Shown: positions 1 through 8,653 of the stretch, one piece after another
How the letters are laid out: every line of letters begins with the position of its first letter
Position numbering within the stretch: the first letter of the stretch is position 1
Assembly (NCBI RefSeq): GCF_003675325.1
Contig: NZ_CP033073.1
Location: forward strand, 7,998,001-8,062,000
Length of the DNA stretch: 64,000 bases
Source: Streptomyces dangxiongensis
Lineage (GTDB): Bacteria > Actinomycetota > Actinomycetes > Streptomycetales > Streptomycetaceae
Direction: 5' to 3'
The notes under the pieces: model-generated
The model's database searches: none
The model's input: only the letters and a program-made list of their open reading frames with translations
Told to the model about the DNA's origin: nothing
Made by a program: the position numbers and the translations under genes

Positions 1-1
1 G

Positions 2-916
2 CGCCGTCGGGTCGAGCAGGAGAAGCGTCAGGCGGAGGAAGAGGCCCGGAAGCGGGCGGAGCGGGACAGGGCGGCCATCGCCGCGTTCGCCTCGACCCTG
101 CAGCGCACCCTGGTGCCTCCCGCGCTGCCCGCGGTGCCGGGGCTTGAGCTGGCCTGCCACTACAAGACCGCCTCCCCGCAGGAAGTGGGCGGCGACTTCT
201 ACGACGTCTTCCCCGTCGGCGGGGGCCGATGGGCGTTCTTCCTGGGCGATGTGTGTGGCAAGGGCGCCGAAGCCGCCTCGGTCACCTCACTGACCCGTTA
301 CACGCTGCGGGCCGCAGCCCTCGTCGACGCGGACCCCACGGCCGCACTCAAAGCCCTGAACACCGCACTGCTGCTGGACGCCGCGGTCGGTACCCGCTTC
401 TGCACCGCCGTCTTCGGCCTGCTCGATCCCGCCCGGGACGGCGGTTTCACGGTCACGCTGGCCACCGGTGGTCACCCGCCCGCCTACCACCTCAGCCCCA
501 CCGGGGGCGGCGGTGTGCAGGTCGAGGCGGTCCGTGCCAAGGGCGGCATGCTGGTCGGCGCGATCGCCGAAGCTGCCTTCGTCTCACGCACCCTGCACCT
601 GGCACCCGGCCAGGGCTTGCTGCTGTACACCGACGGGCTGACCGAGGCCCGCACCGCCGATGGCCACATGCTCGCCGACACGGGCCTGACGGACTTCCTG
701 GCCCAGCGACCGGCGCCCGTCAGTGCCGGTGCCCTGATCGACGACACCGTCGCGCTCCTCGACACCCTCCCCGACACCGAACGCGACGACGTGGCGCTGC
801 TTGCCCTCTCCGTCCCCACACCCGATGCCGCTCCCGCCGGCATCACCACTACCGCCCACAGCGCCGCCGCCCCGACCACCGACGTCTCCGTCGGGCAGGA
901 GAACCGACGCCCATGA
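2..916 (+). CDS. SpoIIE/PP2C-type serine phosphatase, 5' end outside the window
   Basis: The frame is open from the left edge, so only the last ~304 residues are seen. A charged helical linker (EEEARKRAERDR) leads into LQRTLVPPALPAVPGLELA, the usual entry to Rsb/SpoIIE-like PP2C phosphatase domains. The metal-site signatures follow: GGDFYDVF, GDVCGKG, TDGLTEAR and DDVALLAL. Enzymes of this family dephosphorylate STAS anti-sigma antagonists in the cytoplasm. The missing N-terminus probably carries a sensor domain such as PAS or GAF, which is an inference. The stop overlaps the next start as ATGA, so phosphatase and STAS partner are translationally coupled. The GTG at 113 is an internal codon rather than a start, because conserved sequence lies upstream of it. 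Confidence 0.9.
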   Translation, partial: RRRVEQEKRQAEEEARKRAERDRAAIAAFASTLQRTLVPPALPAVPGLELACHYKTASPQEVGGDFYDVFPVGGGRWAFFLGDVCGKGAEAASVTSLTRYTLRAAALVDADPTAALKALNTALLLDAAVGTRFCTAVFGLLDPARDGGFTVTLATGGHPPAYHLSPTGGGGVQVEAVRAKGGMLVGAIAEAAFVSRTLHLAPGQGLLLYTDGLTEARTADGHMLADTGLTDFLAQRPAPVSAGALIDDTVALLDTLPDTERDDVALLALSVPTPDAAPAGITTTAHSAAAPTTDVSVGQENRRP

Positions 917-1281
917 CCGACGCATTCCACATCGACGTCCCCCACACCGACGGCGCCCTGGCCGTGCTCGCACTGTCCGGCGAATTCGACATCACCACCG
1001 CACCCGCCGTACGGACCCGCGCCCTCGAGCTCATCGCGAACGGCCACCCCCATTTGGTCGCCGACCTCTCGGACGTCACCTTCTGCGACTCCTCCGGGCT
1101 GGGCGCCCTCGTCGGCATCTGGCGCTGCGCCAAGGACGCCGACGGCTCCCTGACCCTGGCGGCCATCCCCGACCGGCTGGACCGCCTGCTCAGCGTCACC
1201 GGGATGGACACCTTCCTGCCCGCCTACCCCAGCGCCGAGGCCGCCCTCGCCGCCAGCCAGGGCAACTGCACCACCCCCTGA
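913..1281 (+). CDS. STAS-domain anti-sigma factor antagonist
   Basis: This 122-residue protein is a single STAS domain. The phosphorylatable motif is FCDSSGLGALVG (about residues 57-68), where the Ser of DSSG is the site that an anti-sigma kinase phosphorylates and a PP2C phosphatase clears. It overlaps the upstream phosphatase gene by 4 nt, which makes the two a partner-switching pair. No RsbW/SpoIIAB-type kinase is visible here, so the partner kinase and sigma factor must be encoded elsewhere or left of the window. Confidence 0.9.
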   Translation: MTDAFHIDVPHTDGALAVLALSGEFDITTAPAVRTRALELIANGHPHLVADLSDVTFCDSSGLGALVGIWRCAKDADGSLTLAAIPDRLDRLLSVTGMDTFLPAYPSAEAALAASQGNCTTP

Positions 1282-1621
1282 ACCTTTCGTCGTTTGTCGC
1301 GCGCAGCGGCGGGCGGCATCAGCGAGTTCGGTCGGCACAGCCCAGCCCAGCCGTTCCCCTGCGGTGGCGCGGGCGGGCATGGCTGAGCGCGCGTCGCGAC
1401 CGATGTACTGGTCGCGGCGCGCGCTCATCTACTCCGTTCCTAGCGCTCCACGTCGGCGCGGCGGCGTGGAGCGTGACGCTCGGAGGGGAGTTGGACCTCG
1501 ATCGGGTCGCCGGCCGCTTCGGCGCCTTCGATCAGCAGCCGCGGCCGCGCGAACTCCTCGAGGACTGTCGCCGTCAGGCCGGGGCGGCCGGCGTTGCGGG
1601 GGTGAACGCATCGCCCAGGCG
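1282..1621. other. Intergenic stretch
   Basis: No convincing gene is seen. The stretch contains GC-rich short dyads (for example around 1390-1430, GCGCGCGTCGCGACC...GGTCGCGGCGCGCGC) that could end transcription of the STAS gene. The long frames running through it show no family signal. Confidence 0.4.
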
Positions 1622-2722
1622 ATGGACCTGGCCTCCTTCGACCCCCGCGACCCGGCCGTCTCCCGCTCCCGCCGCCTGGGGCTTGCCGCCGCCCAGTCCT
1701 ACCGCGACCAGTACGGCCACCTCGACGTCCCCGCCGACTACACCGACCCCACCGGCTACCGGCTGGGCACCTTCATCACCACCATGCGCGACGCACACAC
1801 CGCCGGCCGCCTCGAAGCCGACTGGACCGCCGAACTCGACGCCCTGGGCATGATCTGGGACAAGCACGACGCCGCCTGGCGCTCCCGCCTGGCCGCGGCC
1901 GCCGACTACCACCGCACCCACGGCCGCCTCGCCGCCCCCGCCACCACCCCCGTCAGAGCCTGGCTCGCCGAGCAACGCCACCTCGCAGCGAAGAACGAGC
2001 TGGCCAGCGCCCGCGCGGACGCTCTCACCACCCTCGCCGCCGACTGGCGCCTCCCGCACGGAGCGGACTGGCACCGTGAATACCACCTGCTGCGCGCCCA
2101 CCTCGCCTCCGGCGCCGACCCCGCCGCCCTCACCCGCGACACCCAGCTCGCAGGCGTGAAGATCGGCTCCTGGCTGGCCCGGCAGCTCACCACCTGGCAC
2201 AACCTTCACCCCGGCCAGCAACGGCTGATGAACGCCCTCGGCCTCACCCCCACAAGCAACCCGCTCGCCCCCGCCCGTCGCACCCGCCGTACCTTCGCCC
2301 AGACCGTCCAGCTCCTGGAACTCTTCCTGCACCGCGAAGGCCGCAACCCATCCGCCCGCGAGACGATCCGCGTCGACGGCGACACCGTCCAAATCGGCGC
2401 CTGGCTGGCCAAGGCCCGCCACCGGCACCGCTCCGGCCAGCTCCCCGAAGCGGACGCGCGCCTGGTCGCCGCCCTGTTCGACGGGGACTGGACGACCGAG
2501 GACGCCGCCCCGGCCGTCCTGGTGCAGACGCCCGTCGTCGGGCATGCGAGCTCGGGCGGACAACGGTCCCGCGGCTACGGCAGCCGGCCAGCGGCGAAAG
2601 CGGCCGTGCCGGTGGCTGCAGGGGCGTCCGGCCAGGTGAAGGCGGGGATGTGCCGGACGAGGGTGTCGGTGAAGCGGCCCCATCGGCGCGGATCCGACGT
2701 GGACCTTTCTGTCCTGCGGTAG
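1622..2722 (+). pseudogene. Helicase-associated (HA) domain protein, probably a truncated helicase C-terminus
   Basis: About 300 residues carry repeated HA-type modules: QYGHLDVPADYTDPTGYRLG, THGRLAAPATT..AWLAEQR, and a third near KIGSWLARQLTTWHNLHPGQQ. Tryptophan and G-x-W-L patterns recur every ~65 residues. In Streptomyces such repeats normally form the C-terminal half of large DEAD/DEAH-like helicases often carried by plasmids and chromosome ends. No helicase motor motifs are present upstream, so this looks like a detached C-terminus. The start at 1622 (MDLASFDP) is the first Met before recognisable sequence; the frame is open further upstream but unlike the family. The last ~60 residues, after VLVQTPVV, look non-homologous. 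An expressed stand-alone HA protein is possible. Confidence 0.55.
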
Positions 2723-3158
2723 CGGGGGGTTTCGCGCTGCCAGTCCAGATTGCCGCCGATCCAGGTACGGGACTACGAAGAGGCAGCGCTACCGGCTGAA
2801 CGACCACCTCGACCTCGACGCCGACGACTACGACACGGTCGCCTGAGCCACCCGGCCGGGGCGTCCTGGTTCGCCGGAGCAGGCGGACAGGCGTACCTCG
2901 GGATCGACGAGGACTGACCCCCGCCGTCCCCTTGGCCCCCGCCCTCCCGGCGGGGGCCGTGATGTCGACCGGTCCCTCGGTGCGCAGTACGCGCAGCGCC
3001 GCCCGAACGGTGCTGCTCTTGCGCGCGCCCCGGTAGCCGCAGCCGCACAGTCGGCTGCTCTCGGCCGTTCCGTAGGCGATTTCCGGCATCCCGGCCGGCA
3101 CCGCCACAGGGGGCGGGACCATGGCGGTGCCGTTCCTATCCGGTGGAGGAGTGAAACG
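2723..3158. other. Intergenic stretch with gene-end relic and terminator-like hairpin
   Basis: A short plus-strand frame ending at about 2847 reads RQRYRLNDHLDLDADDYDTVA and stops, which looks like the tail of a lost gene. A perfect 10-bp hairpin (GGCCCCCGCC/GGCGGGGGCC, 2934-2958, 5-nt loop) is terminator-like. Nothing else is assignable. Confidence 0.4.
2934..2958. terminator. Terminator-like GC hairpin
   Basis: Perfect inverted repeat GGCCCCCGCC / GGCGGGGGCC with a 5-nt loop. It lies upstream of the small peptide gene and could end leftward-origin transcription. Confidence 0.5.
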
Positions 3159-3272
3159 ATGGGCAAGCACGACAAGCCGCCGGCGGACCCGAGTACCGGG
3201 AACCCGCCGCCGGGCAACAGCGACGGACAGGTGCCCCCGCCTCCGCCCAGTGACGGCAAGCACAAGAAGTAG
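3159..3272 (+). CDS. Small Pro-rich basic peptide, candidate RiPP precursor
   Basis: A 37-residue ORF starts with ATG behind a good ribosome site (GGAGGAG, 6-7 nt upstream). Composition is unusual: MGKHDKPPADPSTG at the N-terminus, then a Pro/Gly-rich stretch with two Ser-Asp-Gly motifs (Asp22, Asp32) and a basic tail GKHKK. No signal peptide or TM segment is present. It ends 4 nt before the GTG of a protein-isoaspartate-methyltransferase-like gene, so the two are almost certainly co-translated. Asp-Gly is the preferred substrate sequence of such enzymes, and peptide/PIMT pairs are known in aspartimide-forming RiPPs (imiditides, graspimiditides). The link here is inference; the peptide could instead be an unrelated small protein. 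Confidence 0.6.
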   Translation: MGKHDKPPADPSTGNPPPGNSDGQVPPPPPSDGKHKK

Positions 3273-3276
3273 GCCC

Positions 3277-4422
3277 GTGGTGGTGGGGTCCGTATCCGAC
3301 CTGGATGGGCCGCAGCGGTCCCTGGCCGCTGCCATGGACCAGCGGGGCGACTGGCCTGAACGCTCCGCGTGGATCCGCGACGGCGTCGACGCCCTGCCCC
3401 GGCACCTGTTCGCCCCGCGACGCGTCTGGCGATGGGACGGGCACGCCTACGTGCCGGTCGACCACGGGCACGATCCGGCCGGCTGGGCGGACGAGGTGTA
3501 TGCCGGGCCGGATGCGGCGACCGTCACCCAGGTCACCAACGGACTGCCGACATCGAGCCTGTCCTGCCAGGCCGTGGTGGTCGACATGCTGGACTCACTC
3601 CTGCTCGAACCCGGCCACCGAGTGCTGGAGCTGGGCACGGGCAACGGCTGGGACGCCGCCCTGCTGGACCGGCGAGCCGGCCCGGGCCTCACCGTCAGTG
3701 TGGAGGCGGACCCCGATCTGGCCGAGACAGCGCGCCGGGCACTGGCCGCAGCGGGCGTCATGGTGGACGTGCAGGTCGGTGACGGAAACCAGGGTTGGGC
3801 GCCCAAGGCCCCCTACGACCGGGTCATCGCAACCTACGCCGTCGAGCGGATCCCGTGGGCCTGGGTCGAGCAGGTGAAGCCGGGCGGACGGATCGTCACC
3901 CCGTGGGGCCGCCTGGGACACGTGGCGCTGACCGTCGCCGACGACGGCCGCTCCGCCACCGGATGGGTACAGGGACTGGCACAGTTCATGCCCGACCGCC
4001 GTACCCTGCATGCCGAACCCGGCTTCACCCAGGTACGCGCCGGCAGCGAGCCGGACGGGGAGCAGCCCTTCGTCCGCGACCTCGCCCCGCTCCGGGACGA
4101 CGTGCATCTGCGGTTCGCGCTGCGCGTCGCTCTGCCCGATCTCAGGATCGCCCTCGCTGAGGACGCTGACGGGCTCAACGCCTGGATCCACGACGCCCGG
4201 CAGTCCTGGGCCGTGCTCTCGGCCGTCGGCGGCGGCCGGACGATCGCCCTCCAGGGCGGCCCCCGCAGACTGGCCGACGAGCTGGAGGCAGCCTGGAACA
4301 CGTGGCTGGAGCAGGGTGCACCTGACCTGTACGACTTCGGGATGACCGTCACGGACAGCGGCACCGCCCAGTACATGTGGGTCAACGATTCCCAGAGCGG
4401 GCCCCGCTGGCCGGTCACCTGA
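3277..4422 (+). CDS. Protein-L-isoaspartate O-methyltransferase-like enzyme
   Basis: The predicted protein has 381 residues, longer than the ~210-230 of housekeeping PIMT. The N-terminal part contains VTNGLPTSSLSCQAVVVDML (about 86-105), equivalent to the PIMT substrate loop, then the SAM-binding motif VLELGTGNGWDAAL (116-129) and PGGRIVTPWG. About 150 extra C-terminal residues follow the methyltransferase fold, as in the methyltransferases that accompany ATP-grasp peptide (graspetide) systems and imiditides. The start is taken as GTG 3277, 4 nt after the small-peptide stop; GTG 3280/3283 or ATG 3334 are alternatives. No ATP-grasp ligase is adjacent, which fits a stand-alone peptide-modifying role better than a graspetide cluster. 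Substrate assignment to the upstream peptide is inferred. Confidence 0.75.
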   Translation: MVVGSVSDLDGPQRSLAAAMDQRGDWPERSAWIRDGVDALPRHLFAPRRVWRWDGHAYVPVDHGHDPAGWADEVYAGPDAATVTQVTNGLPTSSLSCQAVVVDMLDSLLLEPGHRVLELGTGNGWDAALLDRRAGPGLTVSVEADPDLAETARRALAAAGVMVDVQVGDGNQGWAPKAPYDRVIATYAVERIPWAWVEQVKPGGRIVTPWGRLGHVALTVADDGRSATGWVQGLAQFMPDRRTLHAEPGFTQVRAGSEPDGEQPFVRDLAPLRDDVHLRFALRVALPDLRIALAEDADGLNAWIHDARQSWAVLSAVGGGRTIALQGGPRRLADELEAAWNTWLEQGAPDLYDFGMTVTDSGTAQYMWVNDSQSGPRWPVT

Positions 4423-5199
4423 AGCACACCTTCCGCCCCTGTGAAAGCCCCGCTCCTCAACCCGACCATCACCCACCCCGCCCCCCGGACGACGCACCCG
4501 GGGCTGCCCCTGGCCGGCGCCGAACACACGCCGCCCACACCCCCCCCCGGGCACCGCCGCCTCACGCGCAGCCGCTCACCCCGGCAACCGGGACGCGCTC
4601 CTGCTGACCGCCCGCCTCGTCGCCCGGCCCGCAGACGTTATGGGGCCCCTCAGGCCGTCCTCTCGCACGCCAGCGCCCTGCTCCGGGCCGCGGCAGCATG
4701 GACCGGTCACCGAACCCCGGCTGCCATGCAGTGCGCGAAAACGCTGAGCAACGCCGCGAGGTGGACGCCGTTCGGGCCGTCCGAACACCGCGACCCCCGC
4801 CCCGGGGAGACGGCGCCCCAGAGGCGGCGCTGCCCGCGGAGCCCTCACCGGTGCGGTCCCGGCGGTTGCCCAGCCGTATGCCGCCGGCCCGCGACGGTCC
4901 CCGCACCTTGCGGGCGCTGCCCGGCATCCGTGGTGTCCCCCCGCTGGCCTGGGTATTCGCGGGGCGCGCGCGGGCTGCACCGCCTGGTGGATGTCAGCAG
5001 CCGGACCTACGGGCGACGGCGCCGGCGCACGGTCAGTCGCGCGCGGGCAGACCCAACTGCTCGGCACGGGCCGCCAGGGGGCGTCCTGGCTTTGTTCACG
5101 GGTTGTGGTTCTGGCTCAGCTTCCGTGCAGCGGCCACTCTGAGTGACGGCTGAGCGTCTGCTGGCAGTGCTCGAAGTCGCCCGAAAAGGAGCCGTGGTC
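4423..5199. other. Long stretch without a supported gene
   Basis: Open frames exist on both strands but are Arg/Pro/Ala-rich with no domain signal, as expected for GC-rich non-coding DNA. It probably represents decayed sequence between the methyltransferase gene and the recombinase relics. Confidence 0.4.
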
Positions 5200-5214
5200 A
5201 AGGTAGTTGGGGGT

Positions 5215-5560
5215 TAGCGGCTGCGGCGCAGGCTCGGGGCGCGTGTAGGGCTCGTGGACTTTGGCAATGACCTCGTCGTAGAACGCCGCCAGTACCGACA
5301 CCGCATGATTGATGGTTGCCGGGGCGTACCCCGACTTCAGGTACGGCTTGCCGGTGCGCGCGTTCAGCGACCCCGGCGCGGGTGCATCCGGGCGGTGCCG
5401 GTCCCACGCCGGGTTGTGGCACGTCCGCAGCCACAGGACGAAGTCGCGTACGTCCACGCGCTTCGCACGGCTCCAATCGACGTCCACTGCGGCGAGGAAC
5501 CGGAACCAGCGCAGCAGGTCAAAGGCCTCGGTCAGCCCACGCGACCCCGCCCTCCTCACC
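5215..5560 (-). pseudogene. Tyrosine recombinase (integrase), N-terminal core-binding domain fragment
   Basis: On the minus strand a ~110-residue segment reads FDLLRWFRFLAAVDVDW, RVDVRDFVLWLR, PGSLNARTGKPYLKSGYAPATIN and AVSVLAAFYDEVIAKVHEPYTRPE. This is the SAM-like core-binding domain of actinobacterial tyrosine recombinases. No catalytic domain follows in this orientation; the sequence dissolves after LTPNYLD. The catalytic C-terminus of what seems the same family lies next door on the opposite strand, so the gene was broken and one part inverted. Non-functional. Confidence 0.65.
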
Positions 5561-5576
5561 ACCGTGCTTCCTGAAC

Positions 5577-6417
5577 CAAGGAGCACGACCGGCAGCATCG
5601 AGCAGGCGACGGCGGATCGTGGTGAACTCGCCCGCCTGGCCGAGGGCCTGCTGAGCGAGCCGACCGTCCGCAACCTGTGGCGCCAGCAGCTCTCACTGAC
5701 GCGCGTCTTCGACTGGCCGGGTGGATCCCCCGCCGACACCTGGCAGGACCGCTGGCTGCTGAGCGGTTCCGACGACCTGGGCTCCGGCTGGGGACCGCAA
5801 GGGCTGAGCGCGGGCACCCGGTCGCGGTTCACCGCCGGTCTCGGCACGTTGATCGTCCTGCAGGTCGTCCGGCCTCCTACAGTTGGCTCTTCCGCAGGAT
5901 CTTGTCGACAGAGACGGTCAACGGCGGCCTGCCGATCCACATCGCCGCGAAGCTCCTTGGCCACCTCGATCTCAACACCACTCAGGCATACCTCGCGGTC
6001 TATCCCGAGGGGGTCATCCGCCACTACCGGCAGTTCGTCGACCAGCGCCGAACGCACCGTCCCAGCGAGGAGTACCGCTAGCCCGGCGACACCGAGTGGC
6101 AGGAATTCCGCGATCACTGCAGCCTGCGCAAGGTCGCCCTCGGCACCTGCGACCGCCCCTATGGAACCCCTTGCCAGCACGAGAACGCCTGTGTCAGATG
6201 CCCCATGCTCCGCCTGGACCTGGCCCAGGAACCCCGGCTGCTGGAGATCGAGGCCAACACCCGCCAGCGCCTCGGGGAAGCTCAGCGGATGCAGTGGCTC
6301 GGCGAAGCCGCCGGACTGCAGGAGAGCCTGCGGCACATCGCCGGCAAGAAACAGCAGGCCGAACGTCGGCGAGCCCAAGCAGACCGAGCCGAGGATGGTG
6401 TCACTGCCCTGGGCTGA
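5577..6417 (+). pseudogene. Tyrosine recombinase, N-terminal and catalytic C-terminal fragments fused by deletion
   Basis: The plus strand first encodes a recombinase-type N-terminus (ELARLAEGLLSEPTVRNLW, WQDRWLLSGSDDLG). After a frame change near 5880 it encodes the end of the catalytic domain, IHIAAKLLGHLDLNTTQAYL, where GH and the Tyr of AYL are active-site signature residues. An in-frame TAG at 6079-6081 interrupts a Cys-rich tail (CDRPYGTPCQHENACVRCP). The core-binding domain is missing here and found inverted just upstream. At least one frameshift, one stop and one large deletion are visible, so this is a dead integrase. Confidence 0.65.
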
Positions 6418-6451
6418 CCTCGATGCCAGGACTCTGTGGTCCGGTGCGGCG

Positions 6452-7054
6452 CTAATCGTCGTCCGGCTCGGCCGGCAGGGTGGGCCGGGGGCCTTCGTCG
6501 GGCACAACTACCAGGCGTACGGCCATGTGCCGTGAGTCGGGTGGGTGGTCACCGGGCTCCGTCAGGTATTTGCGTAGAAGCGCCTGGTACTCCTCGACGA
6601 ACGTGGCGACCTGCTCCTTCGTCATCCGCAATCCGGCGCGGTAGATCTGGTTCCAGCCTGCGGAGGAGTCGTACCCGGCGTATGCGCTCACGACCAGGTT
6701 CAGGTCATGGGTCATCTTGAGTGCGCCGATCTTCACCGCGGCCTCGCGTTCGTCGGCCGTCAACTCCAGGCCCGGTGGCGTGAAGATGTCCGTCATGAGC
6801 GACTTCCACCAGCGTTCCCGGCCGGCGGACCGCTCCTCGACCTCGGCGATCAACTTGAGGGCGGCGAGTTTACGCAGGTGGTAGCTGGTGGTGCCGGTAC
6901 TCTCGCCGAGCGCTTTGGCGACGCTGGTGGAGTTCGCTTCGCCGTGCTCTCCGAGGTAGCTCAGGATGTCGCGGCGCACCGGGTTGGACAGGGCCTTGTA
7001 GAAGGCTTTGAGGTCCGGGCCGGTGAGCACTCTCTTCTCAGTGCGCTCGACCAT
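6452..7054 (-). CDS. ArsR-like winged-helix transcriptional regulator
   Basis: The 200-residue protein has an N-terminal winged helix of the ArsR/HTH_20 type: LKAFYKALSNPVRRDILSYL, then SVAKALGESTGTTSYHLRKL as the recognition helix and SAGRERWW in the wing (residues ~13-85). The C-terminal ~110 residues are an effector-type region typical of helix-turn-helix domain proteins of this size; no metal-site Cys cluster is seen. It is transcribed away from two small membrane protein genes, and the intergenic region contains repeated TCTCTGCAG half-sites only 12 bp from its ATG. It therefore probably represses itself and the neighbouring pair. Confidence 0.85.
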   Translation of the reverse strand: MVERTEKRVLTGPDLKAFYKALSNPVRRDILSYLGEHGEANSTSVAKALGESTGTTSYHLRKLAALKLIAEVEERSAGRERWWKSLMTDIFTPPGLELTADEREAAVKIGALKMTHDLNLVVSAYAGYDSSAGWNQIYRAGLRMTKEQVATFVEEYQALLRKYLTEPGDHPPDSRHMAVRLVVVPDEGPRPTLPAEPDDD

Positions 7055-7066
7055 GCGACCAGCCTA

Positions 7067-7120
7067 CTGCAGAGACTCTCTGCAGTCATTACAGAGATTG
7101 TTTGCAGAACATCTCTGCAG
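7067..7120. promoter_or_regulatory. Operator cluster between ArsR-like gene and membrane gene pair
   Basis: CTGCAGAGACTCTCTGCAG (7067-7085) is a perfect 9-1-9 palindrome. A second, wider dyad uses CAGAGAT at 7092-7098 and ATCTCTGCAG at 7111-7120, so four TCTCTG-type half-sites lie within 54 bp. Its position in the divergent promoter region is what one expects for autoregulation. Confidence 0.75.
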
Positions 7121-7175
7121 TCGCTACTTTGGTTCGGGAGGGCACCAGCAGGTGCCCAGACGCTGGGGGGTTGAG

Positions 7176-7583
7176 ATGCGGGAAGATCTGGTCGGGAGGG
7201 TGTTGCTAGCCGCTGGGGTGGCGCTGATGCCGTGGCTCGCGGTGCTGTGGACGACGCTGCCGGACCCCTATCCGGCGCAGCACTGGCGGGTCGCCTGGGT
7301 CGGCTTCGATGCGTTGGAGATCGCCGGTCTGCTGACGTCGGCGGTGCTGGTGCGGCGTAGTGACCACCGGGCGCCGCTGGCGTCGATCGCGACGGCCGTG
7401 CTGTTACTGGTCGACGCATGGTTCGACGTCATGACGGCCGGGCGCGACGTGGTCTTCTCATTGGTGCTGGCCTGCACGCTGGAGCTGCCCCTGGCGATAT
7501 TGTGCGCTGTCGCCGCGCTGCGGCCGCCAGGGGTGGCTTCCGTTCAGCCAGCCGTGGCGCAAGGGGTGGCCGTCCATGTCTGA
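7176..7583 (+). CDS. Small four-helix membrane protein of unknown function
   Basis: 135 residues from ATG 7176 (GGGGGGTTGAG upstream is a weak ribosome site). Hydrophobic segments are VLLAAGVALMPWLAVLW, FDALEIAGLLTSAVLV, LASIATAVLLLVDAWFDV and VFSLVLACTLELPLAILCAV, so about four TM helices are expected. It overlaps the next gene by 8 nt and is divergent from the ArsR-like regulator. No family is recognised; such regulator/membrane pairs are common in Streptomyces and may respond to envelope or small-molecule stress, which is an inference. Confidence 0.7.
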   Translation: MREDLVGRVLLAAGVALMPWLAVLWTTLPDPYPAQHWRVAWVGFDALEIAGLLTSAVLVRRSDHRAPLASIATAVLLLVDAWFDVMTAGRDVVFSLVLACTLELPLAILCAVAALRPPGVASVQPAVAQGVAVHV

Positions 7584-7848
7584 CTCGCTGGATGCCGGGA
7601 TGCGGGACGAGATCGACGACCAGGTCGCGGAAGCCTTCGATGCCTACCTGGCCGACCGGCTGGCTGAACCGGGTCCACTGCGCGCGTCACCGGCATTGGG
7701 GCGCAGCGCCGGGGTAGTGCTGGGCACCGTCGGGTTGGGCGCCCTCGCCACGGCGCTGGCGCCGACTGGAGGCGCCGTCGTCTGCTGGATCTGGGGGGCG
7801 ATCGCGGTGATCGATCTCGTCTGGTTGCTTACCGCGCGCCGTCGTTGA
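7576..7848 (+). CDS. Small two-helix membrane protein
   Basis: 90 residues: an acidic soluble N-terminus (about 1-40), then GVVLGTVGLGALATALAP and VVCWIWGAIAVIDLVWLL as two TM helices. It starts inside the end of the previous membrane gene, so they form an operon. The acidic head plus two helices could be a partner subunit. Function not recognised. Confidence 0.65.
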   Translation: MSDSLDAGMRDEIDDQVAEAFDAYLADRLAEPGPLRASPALGRSAGVVLGTVGLGALATALAPTGGAVVCWIWGAIAVIDLVWLLTARRR

Positions 7849-8076
7849 CGGTCCGTGGACCAAGCTCTCGCCGACCCGCCGATCGTACTCGGCCCATAGA
7901 GTCCGGTCTCCGAGCAAGGCAGAGCTGAGAGCGAAGATGTGCGCACGGGCTCTCTCTCCCGTCGCGAGCCCACCAGTGGATGGACCGGTCACCCGACGCC
8001 GTTGGTTAGTGCAGGTAGGCATCTTCGCTTCCTGCGGCCAGGAGGCGTTCTTCGAAGGCCACGTCCACGCTCGAGG

Positions 8077-8490
8077 GCACCCTGGTGCCCGCCCGCGACC
8101 GCAGCGTCGCGGCCTCGAGCAAGAACTATCGGTACTCGACCAACCTCCAAGTGCTGATCGACGCCAACAGCCGCCTGGTCGTGGCGATCGGTCTGCCACT
8201 GCCCGGGAGCCGCAACGACTGCCGGGCTTTCACCGAGTCCGGCGTCGATCGGGCTGTCGTGGAGCCCCGACCATCGCCGACGGCGGATACCAGGGCACCG
8301 ACCTGCTCATCCCGCACCGCAAACGGCGAGGCCAGACACACCTCAGTCCGCAGCAGGAAGCGGAGAACGCCGTCCACCGCCGGGCGCGAGCCCGAGTGGA
8401 ACACGGGCTGCCGGCCCAGAGGGTAACGGCGTTCACCAGGCCATGCTCGGCGTCGCCCGGCTCCACAACCTGGCCCTCACTGGATAACTC
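8077..8490 (+). pseudogene. IS5-family-type (DDE_Tnp_4) transposase relic
   Basis: The segment encodes RSVAASSKNYRYSTNLQVL, LVVAIGLPLPGSRNDCRAF and, after frame changes, IADGGYQGTDLLIPHRKRR and ARARVEHGLP. These are the central and C-terminal catalytic parts of a DDE transposase. The N-terminus is missing and at least two frameshifts are present. A homologous relic lies on the minus strand at about 24.80-25.28 kb. Confidence 0.7.
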
Positions 8491-8653
8491 ACGCCCATAC
8501 GGGACAACCTCTAGGGCGTGTATCGCTTGCCCATGTGCTCCTGCCACCCAACCTGGACTGCGCCTCCTGGACCCGAACGTCTTGGTCCGGGCTGTCCGGT
8601 TCGGCGGGGAACTTCACCCTGTCGACCGGTGCCGGGCTTGCCGGCCCCGTGAG

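Noticed and set aside
229..1281. Long Arg/Pro-rich frame overlapping the phosphatase and STAS genes
   Set aside because: It is out of phase with two clearly conserved genes and has no domain signal; only its last 122 codons coincide with the true STAS frame.
2912..3090. Minus-strand frame MPEIAYGTAESSRLCGCGYR upstream of the peptide gene
   Set aside because: Protein-like at the start but it runs through a terminator-like hairpin and on into low-complexity sequence without a stop; no support.
4441..5142. 233-codon frame after the methyltransferase gene
   Set aside because: Composition is pure Arg/Pro/Ala/Gly noise with no ribosome site; equal-length frames exist on the other strand.
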